Below, one piece after another: positions 45,469-52,605 of a stretch of DNA of 64,000 bases. The first letter of the stretch is position 1; each line of letters begins with the position of its first letter. The stretch covers positions 248,001-312,000 of the forward strand of contig MKVT01000014.1 in assembly GCA_001898935.1 (NCBI GenBank). Reading direction: 5' to 3'. Position numbers and translations under genes: made by a program. Under the pieces are notes generated by a model. That model saw nothing but the letters and a program-made list of their open reading frames with translations. It was not told the DNA's origin and made no database searches. The stretch is from Paludibacter sp. 47-17 (lineage in GTDB: Bacteria > Bacteroidota > Bacteroidia > Bacteroidales > Paludibacteraceae).

Positions 45469-46743
45469 ATGAAACAGATTTACTTTCTAATTGCACTGAT
45501 CACCTTGGTAGTAACTGCCTGTGAACCGAACGAAATCACTGAACAGAAGAAGTACCCCGAAGGATCGATGGTATGGAGAAAAGACACCACTGTTATCCTT
45601 ACCAATCATTTCGTTGTCCCTGTCGGTGTTTCACTGTATATCGAAGAGGGAGTTACCGTGGTAATGAACGATACCACCGTTCGACCCGAAATGGTGGTAT
45701 TAGGCAACCTGTATTGTTACGGAAGTGCTGCAAAACCTATTACCTTCACGGTAGCCGAACCCTATCGCAAAGAATCGATGCGTTTCGGACGTTACTGGGG
45801 CGGTATCATCTGCGGCTACGAGTCGGAAGAAGTAATTTTAAATCATGTCACCATTGAATATGGCGGCGCGCAAACAACCGAGCAATCGGCCTCCTTTCAA
45901 AACCAACTTTTCAAAACCGAAACCGGCGAAGGCGTTCCGGCGTTTCACTTCTGTAATGTCAACGGTCGTTTTATGATCGAAAACTGCACTTTTCGCAACA
46001 ATGCCGAAGATCAGATATACATTACCGGAGGGAAATCAATTGTTCAGTACAATAAATTCATTTCCAGCGGGTTCGACGGCGGAGAAGCCATTAATTATAA
46101 ATCAGGCTGTCATGCCGACATCGCCTACAACCTGATTTACGATGCCAACACCAACGGCCTTAAATTATCGAATGCGGGCGGACTCGATCCGCAGGCGCAT
46201 ATCATTGCCTACAACAATTCGATAATCAACTGCGGCTGGCGTCGTCCGAAAGTAAAAGGCGGATCGGTCTGGTTGGAAAACAATGTATACGCCGAACTCT
46301 ACAACAACCTCATGTACGACACCCGTTGGGGCTTGAAACACGACGCTTCCAACGTGGAAGATAATCGTACCGTGGCAACGCCCAACTATTATTTTGCTTC
46401 AACAGCTGCAGGAGTTGAACAACTGAAAGCCGATGCGGCCAAAGGTCAGCTTGCGGGTAACCAGGATATTGTCAGCACGGCTGCCGGAGATAAAAATCCT
46501 CAATTTGTAAATTTCACAATTCAAGCGAATGTCGATATCAATGCAGGTACGACAAAAAGCGGTAATATACCTCAACCCTACTCTACTGCCTGGGACTTTC
46601 ATTTAAAAGCGACCTCGCCCGCTCTGAAAGGAGGCATCACCCAGTTTACCCGCCATTTTGCGGCCAATGGAATCGAAATCGACGGCCAAGTATATAAATC
46701 GGCGGCTCCGTCGGAGTTTTTCGGTGCATTTGGTAGTAAGTAA
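45469..46743 (+). CDS. right-handed beta-helix lipoprotein
   Basis: 424 residues. Lipoprotein signal with lipobox LVVTAC (Cys about residue 18). Repeating short strands with N/G turns (GVSLYIEEGVTVVMND, NHVTIEYGGAQ, RFMIENCTFRNNAEDQIYI, NGLKLSNAGG, YNNSIINCGW) form a parallel beta-helix of the pectate-lyase-like fold. No catalytic triad that I can name. Surface or periplasmic; it may bind the substrate for the adjacent receptor. It starts 23 bases after the receptor gene. Confidence 0.75.
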   Translation: MKQIYFLIALITLVVTACEPNEITEQKKYPEGSMVWRKDTTVILTNHFVVPVGVSLYIEEGVTVVMNDTTVRPEMVVLGNLYCYGSAAKPITFTVAEPYRKESMRFGRYWGGIICGYESEEVILNHVTIEYGGAQTTEQSASFQNQLFKTETGEGVPAFHFCNVNGRFMIENCTFRNNAEDQIYITGGKSIVQYNKFISSGFDGGEAINYKSGCHADIAYNLIYDANTNGLKLSNAGGLDPQAHIIAYNNSIINCGWRRPKVKGGSVWLENNVYAELYNNLMYDTRWGLKHDASNVEDNRTVATPNYYFASTAAGVEQLKADAAKGQLAGNQDIVSTAAGDKNPQFVNFTIQANVDINAGTTKSGNIPQPYSTAWDFHLKATSPALKGGITQFTRHFAANGIEIDGQVYKSAAPSEFFGAFGSK

Positions 46744-46807
46744 TTATCAACCAACGAAACGAGTTGCCTCCTGTTACAGGCTTATTTCGTTCAAACTCCA
46801 ATACATC

Positions 46808-47773
46808 ATGTACAAGATATTAATCCCTGTGTGGTTGCTGGCCCTGACCCTGGTTTCGTCATGTGTTCCGGGTCCGGCTGGCACCACCCTTTCGGAACAA
46901 TCGGCCGAATTCAACTTCATTGTAGCTAACGATCTGGGACGCAATGGTTATTATGATCAAAAAACCATTGCAGAAACCATGGGTAAATTGGGTGAAACCA
47001 TCGACATCGGGTTTATCGCCGCTGCCGGCGATGTACATCACTTCGAAGGCGTAGCCGGTAGCAGCGATCCGTTGTGGATGACCAATTACGAAGCAGTATA
47101 TGCGCATCCCGAACTCATGATCGACTGGTTTCCTATCCTGGGCAATCACGAATACCGGGGTAACACGCAGGCTTGTCTGGACTATAGCAACATCAGCCGC
47201 AGGTGGATAATGCCTTCGCGATATTATACACTCGAGAAAGAAGTAGACGACAGCACCAGTCTGCGGTTGTTATTTATCGACACCTCCCCGCTCATCGACA
47301 AATACAGGGCCGATTCGGTTACTTACCCTGATGCCCGGAAACAAGACATGCAGGCACAACTGCAGTTTATCGACAGCGTACTTACGGTTGCCGACGAAAC
47401 ATGGACAATAGTGATCGGCCACCATCCGGTATATGCCTATACAACTAAAAACGAAAGCGAACGGCTCGATTTGCAGCAACGGCTCGATCCTATTTTACGC
47501 AAACACAAGGTCGATTTTTATATCAACGGGCATATTCATAATTTTCAGCATGTTCAGGTAGAAAATTCGCCGGTGGCTTATCTGACCAATAGTTCGGCAT
47601 CGTTGTCAAGACCGGTGGCTACCGACGAGCAGGCGGCGGGTACGAACATGAATACTTTGTTCAGCAGCGATCGTTCGGGATTTATGCTCTGTTCGGTGGA
47701 GCACCATCGCTTTACCATCCAGTTTGCCGACAAAGACGGTAATTCCCTGTATCAGTTCACTAAATCGAAATAA
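46808..47773 (+). CDS. calcineurin-like metallophosphoesterase lipoprotein
   Basis: 321 residues from ATG 46808 (MYKILIPVWLLALTLVSSC, lipobox Cys at 19); the frame extends 50 codons upstream into the previous gene, which is not used. Di-metal phosphatase motifs: NDLGRNG (shifted D motif), AAAGDVHH, LGNHEYRG (GNHE), IGHHPVY and INGHIHNFQHV. This resembles purple acid phosphatases acting on phosphomonoesters outside the cytoplasm. Last gene of the TonB receptor unit. Confidence 0.87.
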   Translation: MYKILIPVWLLALTLVSSCVPGPAGTTLSEQSAEFNFIVANDLGRNGYYDQKTIAETMGKLGETIDIGFIAAAGDVHHFEGVAGSSDPLWMTNYEAVYAHPELMIDWFPILGNHEYRGNTQACLDYSNISRRWIMPSRYYTLEKEVDDSTSLRLLFIDTSPLIDKYRADSVTYPDARKQDMQAQLQFIDSVLTVADETWTIVIGHHPVYAYTTKNESERLDLQQRLDPILRKHKVDFYINGHIHNFQHVQVENSPVAYLTNSSASLSRPVATDEQAAGTNMNTLFSSDRSGFMLCSVEHHRFTIQFADKDGNSLYQFTKSK

Positions 47774-47795
47774 TGCTTCCGGTTGGTTACTGGCT

Positions 47796-47843
47796 AAAAA
47801 AAGATTGCCCGACGCTAACATTATAGGTCGTCGGGCAATCTTT
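47796..47843. terminator. bidirectional terminator between metallophosphatase and rSAM genes
   Basis: AAAGATTGCCCGACG (47800-47814) pairs perfectly with CGTCGGGCAATCTTT (47829-47843). On the minus strand it is followed by seven T, strong for the rSAM operon; on the plus strand only three T follow. Confidence 0.85.
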
Positions 47844-47861
47844 AGCTGTTTGGGTAGAAAA

Positions 47862-49163
47862 TTAAAAATACCAGGCGGCTCCGAACGACAAAAGCTCTTT
47901 CACCGGCCGGCAATCGGGCGTATTAATCCCTCCGTTTTTATTCTTAGCTACCGATGCGCAACCACCGCCGCAGGCCAGAGCCACTTCGCACGACCGACAT
48001 TGCTCGATGGTGGTAATATCACGGTTCTGCCATTCTTCGATGCTTGCTTCTTTCCGGGTCACCGCCGGATAAAAAGTACCTAATTCCTCCCCCTGTTTAC
48101 CCACGGTAGCAGTACAGGAATAAATCGTACCCGTATAATCGAATGCCCATTCGGTTGTGCAGGCCGGACACGAATCAAAAAGCGGCATGGGTAAAGCCCC
48201 ATTTTCCGCTATATACCTGGCAATTGAAAAAGCGGGTTTATAAAATTCGGCAATATACGGATGTGCTATCAACAACTCGTATAGATGTTTATAAAGCGTT
48301 GCCCGGTCGAACAAACGCCCGGGACTGCTGTTGCAAACGTGTAATTCGTAATTCCGTCCGATTTGCGTTTTGAATAAGGGCGACGAAGTCCAGCCTTTAT
48401 CGATCGCAAATTTCGACAGCAAAGCAAGGTTATCGATGTTATCCTTATCGACCACCATTCGAAGGTTGATTTGCAGGCCCGCAGCAAGGCAGGCGTCGAT
48501 ACCATCCACTATTTTACTGAACGTGGGCAGCTTACCGTGCAGGTAGCGCCGGCTATCGTGAACCGCTTCCGTACCGTCGAGAGTAACCTGAATTTCGCGA
48601 ATCCTTGCTTGTTTCAGCAAATGAATGTAGGAAGTAAGCGTGTAGCCATTGGTAACAAAGGCCAGATCGAGCCCGGCTTCCACCGAACGGTCGATGAGAC
48701 GACCGATAAGCATACGCTGGCGTTCGCCGGGCATCAGCGGTTCACCGCCAAACACGGTAATATATTTCTTACGGCCGGCAAATTCTTTTTTCACATACTC
48801 GAAAAAAGCATCAATTACGTCGACCGAAAGTGCTTGCTGCGACGGCTCGTAACCCTCCTGATAACAATACGAGCACGCAAAATTACAACTATAGTTGGGA
48901 ACAAAGAACAGTTGAACCTCATCTTCTTCGCGTTGCTGAATAAAATCGAGGTAGGCATACTTGAACGCTTTTTGTTCTTGTTCGGGCGCTACCAGATAAC
49001 CCCGGGAAGCGAACTCCCCGTCAGGATCCTGACCGCTCCGGAGCAATTCCAATTCGCCGGCCGAAATAAAATCGGCCGACTTATGGAGCGGATTCACGAC
49101 AAAAAACTCATCGGAACCGGCAACGGGCGTAACGATAGTGTGACGTGACAGCACAATTGTCAA
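47862..49163 (-). CDS. radical SAM/SPASM peptide-maturase-like enzyme
   Basis: 433 residues from TTG 49163, which overlaps the stop of the small peptide gene as TTGA; GTG 49154 is an alternative, and the longer GTG 49205 start would lie inside the peptide gene. An N-terminal part of about 85 residues (SRHTIVTPV, FVVNPLHKSADF, RGYLVAPEQE) resembles the leader region of RiPP maturases. The radical SAM domain has CNFACSYCY (CxxxCxxC) and FGGEPLMPGE. The SPASM domain has TGTIYSC, CRSCEVALACGGGC (CX2CX5CX3C) and a last Cys in TPDCRP, for two extra Fe-S clusters. It probably modifies the Cys-rich peptide next to it. Confidence 0.82.
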   Translation of the reverse strand: MTIVLSRHTIVTPVAGSDEFFVVNPLHKSADFISAGELELLRSGQDPDGEFASRGYLVAPEQEQKAFKYAYLDFIQQREEDEVQLFFVPNYSCNFACSYCYQEGYEPSQQALSVDVIDAFFEYVKKEFAGRKKYITVFGGEPLMPGERQRMLIGRLIDRSVEAGLDLAFVTNGYTLTSYIHLLKQARIREIQVTLDGTEAVHDSRRYLHGKLPTFSKIVDGIDACLAAGLQINLRMVVDKDNIDNLALLSKFAIDKGWTSSPLFKTQIGRNYELHVCNSSPGRLFDRATLYKHLYELLIAHPYIAEFYKPAFSIARYIAENGALPMPLFDSCPACTTEWAFDYTGTIYSCTATVGKQGEELGTFYPAVTRKEASIEEWQNRDITTIEQCRSCEVALACGGGCASVAKNKNGGINTPDCRPVKELLSFGAAWYF

Positions 49164-49261
49164 TCGTGGCAACCTGCAACTACTGTCGATACTTTGGCGC
49201 AGCACTGAGCCACTTGTTTTTGGCTGTTACAGCCACAGCCCTGCTTTACTACACTTCTCAT
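49160..49261 (-). CDS. Cys-rich 33-residue candidate precursor peptide
   Basis: ATG at 49261, TGA at 49162-49160, 33 residues. Five Cys at positions 9, 11, 20, 21 and 31: QGCGCNSQ, AQCCAKVS and a final AGCHD. It starts with the basic MRSVVK and has no membrane segment. It lies 27 bp after the ArsM-like gene and its stop overlaps the TTG start of the radical SAM gene by 4 bases, so it is translated within that operon. Too small for automated calling. Position and composition suggest a RiPP precursor or a metal/arsenic-binding thiol peptide. No homologue is known to me. Confidence 0.6.
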   Translation of the reverse strand: MRSVVKQGCGCNSQKQVAQCCAKVSTVVAGCHD

Positions 49262-49288
49262 AACTATTTTTTTAGAATGAATGCTCCC

Positions 49289-49915
49289 CTATTTCCAACC
49301 CGACACCGTAAAACTGGCTACTTCGGCCTGTCCTTTCGGGTATGGCTTCGACTCCTCAAAGATACGGATATTTATGAAACCAGCTACTTCAAGCATCGTT
49401 AAATATTCGGCACGGGTAACCGCTCCGGCCCAGCATTCGGCAATAGCTTCGGGATCGTTGCGGTATTGCTCCGGAATAGGCTCAGTAGCATATATATCGC
49501 TTACCACAAATCGGCCGCCCGGCTTTAAGATACGGTACACCTCGTTCCACACTGCCAACTTATCGACTGCGTGATTGATGGTGCAATTTGAAATTATACA
49601 ATCTACCGTACCGGTTCCGAGGGGTAGATTTTCCAACCCGGCTTTCAAAATCTTCGCGTTGGTAACCTCAAACTTAGCCAGGTTAGCTTCGGCTTTGGCA
49701 ATCATTCCGTCCGAAATGTCGATGCCGTAAACAAAGCCCGACCGGCCTGCCTCCTCGGCCAGCTTAATCACATCAACGCCGCGGCCACTGCCCAGGTCGA
49801 CACACACTTCACCTGGTTGAGGTTTGGCATACTTAATTGCACCGCCGCACGATAAGCAACAGCTGGTTTCGCTCAAATAAGTGTACCGTTGATTAATTGC
49901 TGAGTTTACTTGCAT
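49289..49915 (-). CDS. ArsM-like SAM-dependent methyltransferase
   Basis: 208 residues from ATG 49915 (MQVNSAINQRYTYLSE); 60 further upstream codons cross the promoter and are excluded. SAM motif CVDLGSGRGVDVIKLAEEAG and motif II region GIDISDGMIAKAEA. All cysteines typical of arsenite methyltransferases appear in context: ETSCCLSCGGA at the N-terminus, IISNCTINHAV, and IAECWAGAV. VLKPGGR-type RILKPGGRFVVSDI is also there. Shorter than canonical ArsM (about 240-280). It could methylate arsenite or a thiol on the peptide encoded next. First gene of the three-gene unit. Confidence 0.8.
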   Translation of the reverse strand: MQVNSAINQRYTYLSETSCCLSCGGAIKYAKPQPGEVCVDLGSGRGVDVIKLAEEAGRSGFVYGIDISDGMIAKAEANLAKFEVTNAKILKAGLENLPLGTGTVDCIISNCTINHAVDKLAVWNEVYRILKPGGRFVVSDIYATEPIPEQYRNDPEAIAECWAGAVTRAEYLTMLEVAGFINIRIFEESKPYPKGQAEVASFTVSGWK

Positions 49916-49923
49916 AAAATTTA

Positions 49924-49946
49924 TTATCTTTGACGATGCAAAGATA
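49924..49946. promoter_or_regulatory. face-to-face divergent promoters sharing an inverted repeat
   Basis: TATCTTTG (49924-49931, plus strand, for the AraC gene) and its exact complement CAAAGATA (49939-49946, the minus-strand -7 box for the ArsM-like gene) are separated by ACGATG. Each predicted transcript start falls in the other's -7 box, so RNA polymerase could occupy only one at a time. Leaders would be about 24 and 17 bases. Confidence 0.7.
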
Positions 49947-49961
49947 TAAAAAGTATCTGTA

Positions 49962-51041
49962 ATGATTACACTGATCTGGATTGGATTCTCGCAAAGTCTG
50001 TTCGTAGCGATACTTATGTTTACAAAAAAAGAAAGTTCGCTGCCCGATAAGGTTTTATCAGGCTTTCTAAGTCTGCTGGCTATTGAATTCCTCACCTGCG
50101 GAATCGATTATTTTGCCTACAACAAGCCTTTGCTGTCGAGTTCGTTTTTACTGTTCAACCCGGCCTTGTACATTTACATCAATGCATTGACACGTGCGAA
50201 ATTCAGACTCCATCCGCTGCACCTGCTGCATCTGCTGCCTTATATCGGGTTCGAACTTACGGCTTATCTGTTGCACGAGCCGTTGGCACTCGGCACCTAC
50301 TTCCAAAAAGACGGACAGTTCCTGTTCCGAATCATTTTTGGAGCAGCCAATGTGATTTCATGGCTAATCTACAATCCTCTCGGCCTGCGGCTGGTGCACC
50401 GTCATCGTATGCACCTGCGCAATGAAAAATCGTCGATCGGCACTAACGAAAATCTGGGTTGGGTACTTTTTGTTTCCATTTTTTATGTGGTGTATTGTAT
50501 CATTTCGGTTCTTGTTGCCCTACTTATATTCACCAACATCATCCACCCGCTTTCGCTGCATATTTTCAATTATTCGATGTTGTTGCTCATGATCTACACG
50601 TTCGGATTCTACGGACTTCGTCAGCAGAGTTTACCGGTAGAACTGCTCAATAACAAGCCGGCCATTCCTTACCAACATTCGACCCTGAGTGAAGAAGCAA
50701 AAACACAAATCGCCGAAAAAATCTTACAGTATGTCGACCTCCATCAACCATGGCTTCAATCCGACTTCAACATGGATGCGCTTTCGGCAGCCGTCGATGT
50801 ACCCAAGTACCAACTTACGGAGGTGCTCAACACCCGGCTGGGTTTTAACTTTTTTCAGTTTATTAATTCATACAGGGTCGAAGCCGTCAAACAAATGCTC
50901 ACCGATCCGAAAAACAATTTTTCGATCGAGGCTATCGGTTATGAATGTGGTTTTGCCAGTAAGTCGGCCTTTTACTCGGTATTTAAGAAATCGACACGAA
51001 TGACCCCGGTGGAATACAGAGCTCTAACTTTTAAAGCGTGA
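49962..51041 (+). CDS. membrane-bound AraC-type regulator (7TM plus HTH)
   Basis: 359 residues. About seven hydrophobic segments fill residues 1-225 (for example SQSLFVAILMF, LLSSSFLLFNPALYIYI, VLFVSIFYVVYCIISVLVA). The C-terminal part, about 250-355, is an AraC double helix-turn-helix (LSAAVDVPKYQLTEVLNTRLG, IEAIGYECGFASKSAFYSVF, MTPVEYRAL). Such 7TM-AraC proteins in Bacteroidota probably sense an envelope signal. It is divergent from the ArsM-peptide-rSAM unit with overlapping promoters, and upstream of the MMPL cluster, so it may control one or both. Confidence 0.87.
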   Translation: MITLIWIGFSQSLFVAILMFTKKESSLPDKVLSGFLSLLAIEFLTCGIDYFAYNKPLLSSSFLLFNPALYIYINALTRAKFRLHPLHLLHLLPYIGFELTAYLLHEPLALGTYFQKDGQFLFRIIFGAANVISWLIYNPLGLRLVHRHRMHLRNEKSSIGTNENLGWVLFVSIFYVVYCIISVLVALLIFTNIIHPLSLHIFNYSMLLLMIYTFGFYGLRQQSLPVELLNNKPAIPYQHSTLSEEAKTQIAEKILQYVDLHQPWLQSDFNMDALSAAVDVPKYQLTEVLNTRLGFNFFQFINSYRVEAVKQMLTDPKNNFSIEAIGYECGFASKSAFYSVFKKSTRMTPVEYRALTFKA

Positions 51042-51096
51042 ACCACTACTTGTTGTCCGGTCTTTAAAAAACGGACTTCCGGCCTGTTGGAATCCC

Positions 51097-51104
51097 TAAT
51101 TTTG
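51097..51104 (+). promoter_or_regulatory. -7 element of the barrel-MMPL cluster
   Basis: TAATTTTG followed by TAG. The leader is about 40 bases to ATG 51149. Upstream, GTCCG at 51056-51060 and CGGAC at 51072-51076 form a small inverted repeat that could be an operator. Confidence 0.5.
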
Positions 51105-51148
51105 TAGTCAGAAAAAATCGTTTTTTTAATCTGCAAAATTAGATTTCA

Positions 51149-52558
51149 ATGAAAACACTCCTCGGCATTTATTTATTGCTATCGGTTGCTCCCCTTGCAA
51201 TGGCATCGACACCTGGCACGACCGACCGGCCAGTGCAGGCACAGGGGCTGGCGAACCGCATCGACGAACCGGACGACCACGCTACGATCGGAAATGAACC
51301 AACGAACAACGATGCTTCGTCGTTGGCCCTGTCGGGCTACGCCCGTGCATCGGTATGGGGAGGAACTGACGCCTACCCGCTCAACACGCTGTTTGCCGAA
51401 CTTGCGCTGAAGCCAGAATTTCACCACGGCAAGGCTTTCATGTCGGGCGATTTACGATTACGAAAAGGGAACAGCTTCGGCAGTCCCTATCAAACCATCG
51501 ACATCCACTTACTCACAGCAGGGTACCGGGGGAAATTCCTTGATCTGCTTGTGGGTTACCAGCAACTGGAATGGGGTCGTACCGACGGATTTAATCCCAC
51601 CAACTACATGCAAGCCTACGATTATTTTTATCTTACCGCCGACCCTGCCGATCAGCGAAATCCTAACCTGGCTCTTCGAACCCGGTTGCGATTGGGGAAT
51701 TTCACCGAACTCGATCTGGCCGTAATGCCCTATTACCTCCCGTCGGTATACCGCTACGAATTGTTCGAACTGGGCGCAAATGTAGGTTTCACCGACCCTT
51801 TGCTCCCTGCTCCGGCCTGGCGTAACGGAAGCATAGCCGGTAGAATAAACGTTGAATTGCCCGGCATAGGATGCTCCGTTTCGGCTTTCCGGGGCTACGA
51901 TCCTTATCGTGGATTTCAGGTAGCATCGGTCGACTGGACAAGCGGATCGCCGGTGATTACCAACCAGGCTGTCAGTTATCAGAAAACAAGCATAGGGGCC
52001 GATCTGTCGGTACCTGCCGGTGCGCTGATCCTGAAAGCCGAAGCGGCATGGAACCGTACTTCACGACCCAACGACGAAATGTACATACCCTTCAGCTACT
52101 GGATGTACGTGGCCGGCACCGAAGCAGCCATCGGATCATCAACCCTTATAATCAACTACATTGGACACCATACCCCCGGATTCAAGGCGTTAACGGTGCC
52201 AACACTCGGCGACCCGATGAATCCGTTGGCGCAACTGGCTTATGCCAACGCCCTGATCGATTATGAAAACCGGCAGTTCAACCGGCGTATTTTTCACCAA
52301 TTCAAAAGCAGCAATCATGCGGTGTCGCTCACCTGGCTCCGGCGGTTTGCCTACGATGCGGTAGAAGCACAAGTAACTGCCTATTACGATATCACCTCGG
52401 GTGAACTGCTGGCGCGACCCTCGGTGAAATGGTCGGTAACCGACCAACTCACGGTAACCCTGGGAGCAAACTATATGAAAGGCGAAAATAAAACCCTGTT
52501 TTCGTATTCGTCCGAGCTGATGAACGGTGGTTTTGCCGAACTCCGCATTCATTTCTGA
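51149..52558 (+). CDS. outer-membrane beta-barrel protein of an MMPL-linked cluster
   Basis: 469 residues. Signal peptide ends near PLAMAS. A low-complexity stretch (about 25-60) is followed by amphipathic strands to the C-terminal FAELRIHF, typical of an outer-membrane barrel. Segments such as LLVGYQQLEWGRTDGFNPTN and ADPADQRNPN resemble the DUF1302-type porins that occur with MMPL transporters and LolA-like proteins in other bacteria. Probably the outer-membrane part of an export route for a hydrophobic compound; this is inferred from context. Confidence 0.68.
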   Translation: MKTLLGIYLLLSVAPLAMASTPGTTDRPVQAQGLANRIDEPDDHATIGNEPTNNDASSLALSGYARASVWGGTDAYPLNTLFAELALKPEFHHGKAFMSGDLRLRKGNSFGSPYQTIDIHLLTAGYRGKFLDLLVGYQQLEWGRTDGFNPTNYMQAYDYFYLTADPADQRNPNLALRTRLRLGNFTELDLAVMPYYLPSVYRYELFELGANVGFTDPLLPAPAWRNGSIAGRINVELPGIGCSVSAFRGYDPYRGFQVASVDWTSGSPVITNQAVSYQKTSIGADLSVPAGALILKAEAAWNRTSRPNDEMYIPFSYWMYVAGTEAAIGSSTLIINYIGHHTPGFKALTVPTLGDPMNPLAQLAYANALIDYENRQFNRRIFHQFKSSNHAVSLTWLRRFAYDAVEAQVTAYYDITSGELLARPSVKWSVTDQLTVTLGANYMKGENKTLFSYSSELMNGGFAELRIHF

Positions 52559-52605
52559 GCTTACTACATAACAATTGTTTCACCCCCACAATCCGGATAA
52601 TCCCA

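Noticed and set aside
49164-49205. GTG 49205 as the radical SAM start
   Set aside because: It would place 14 extra residues inside the Cys-rich peptide gene; the TTG overlapping the peptide stop fits better.
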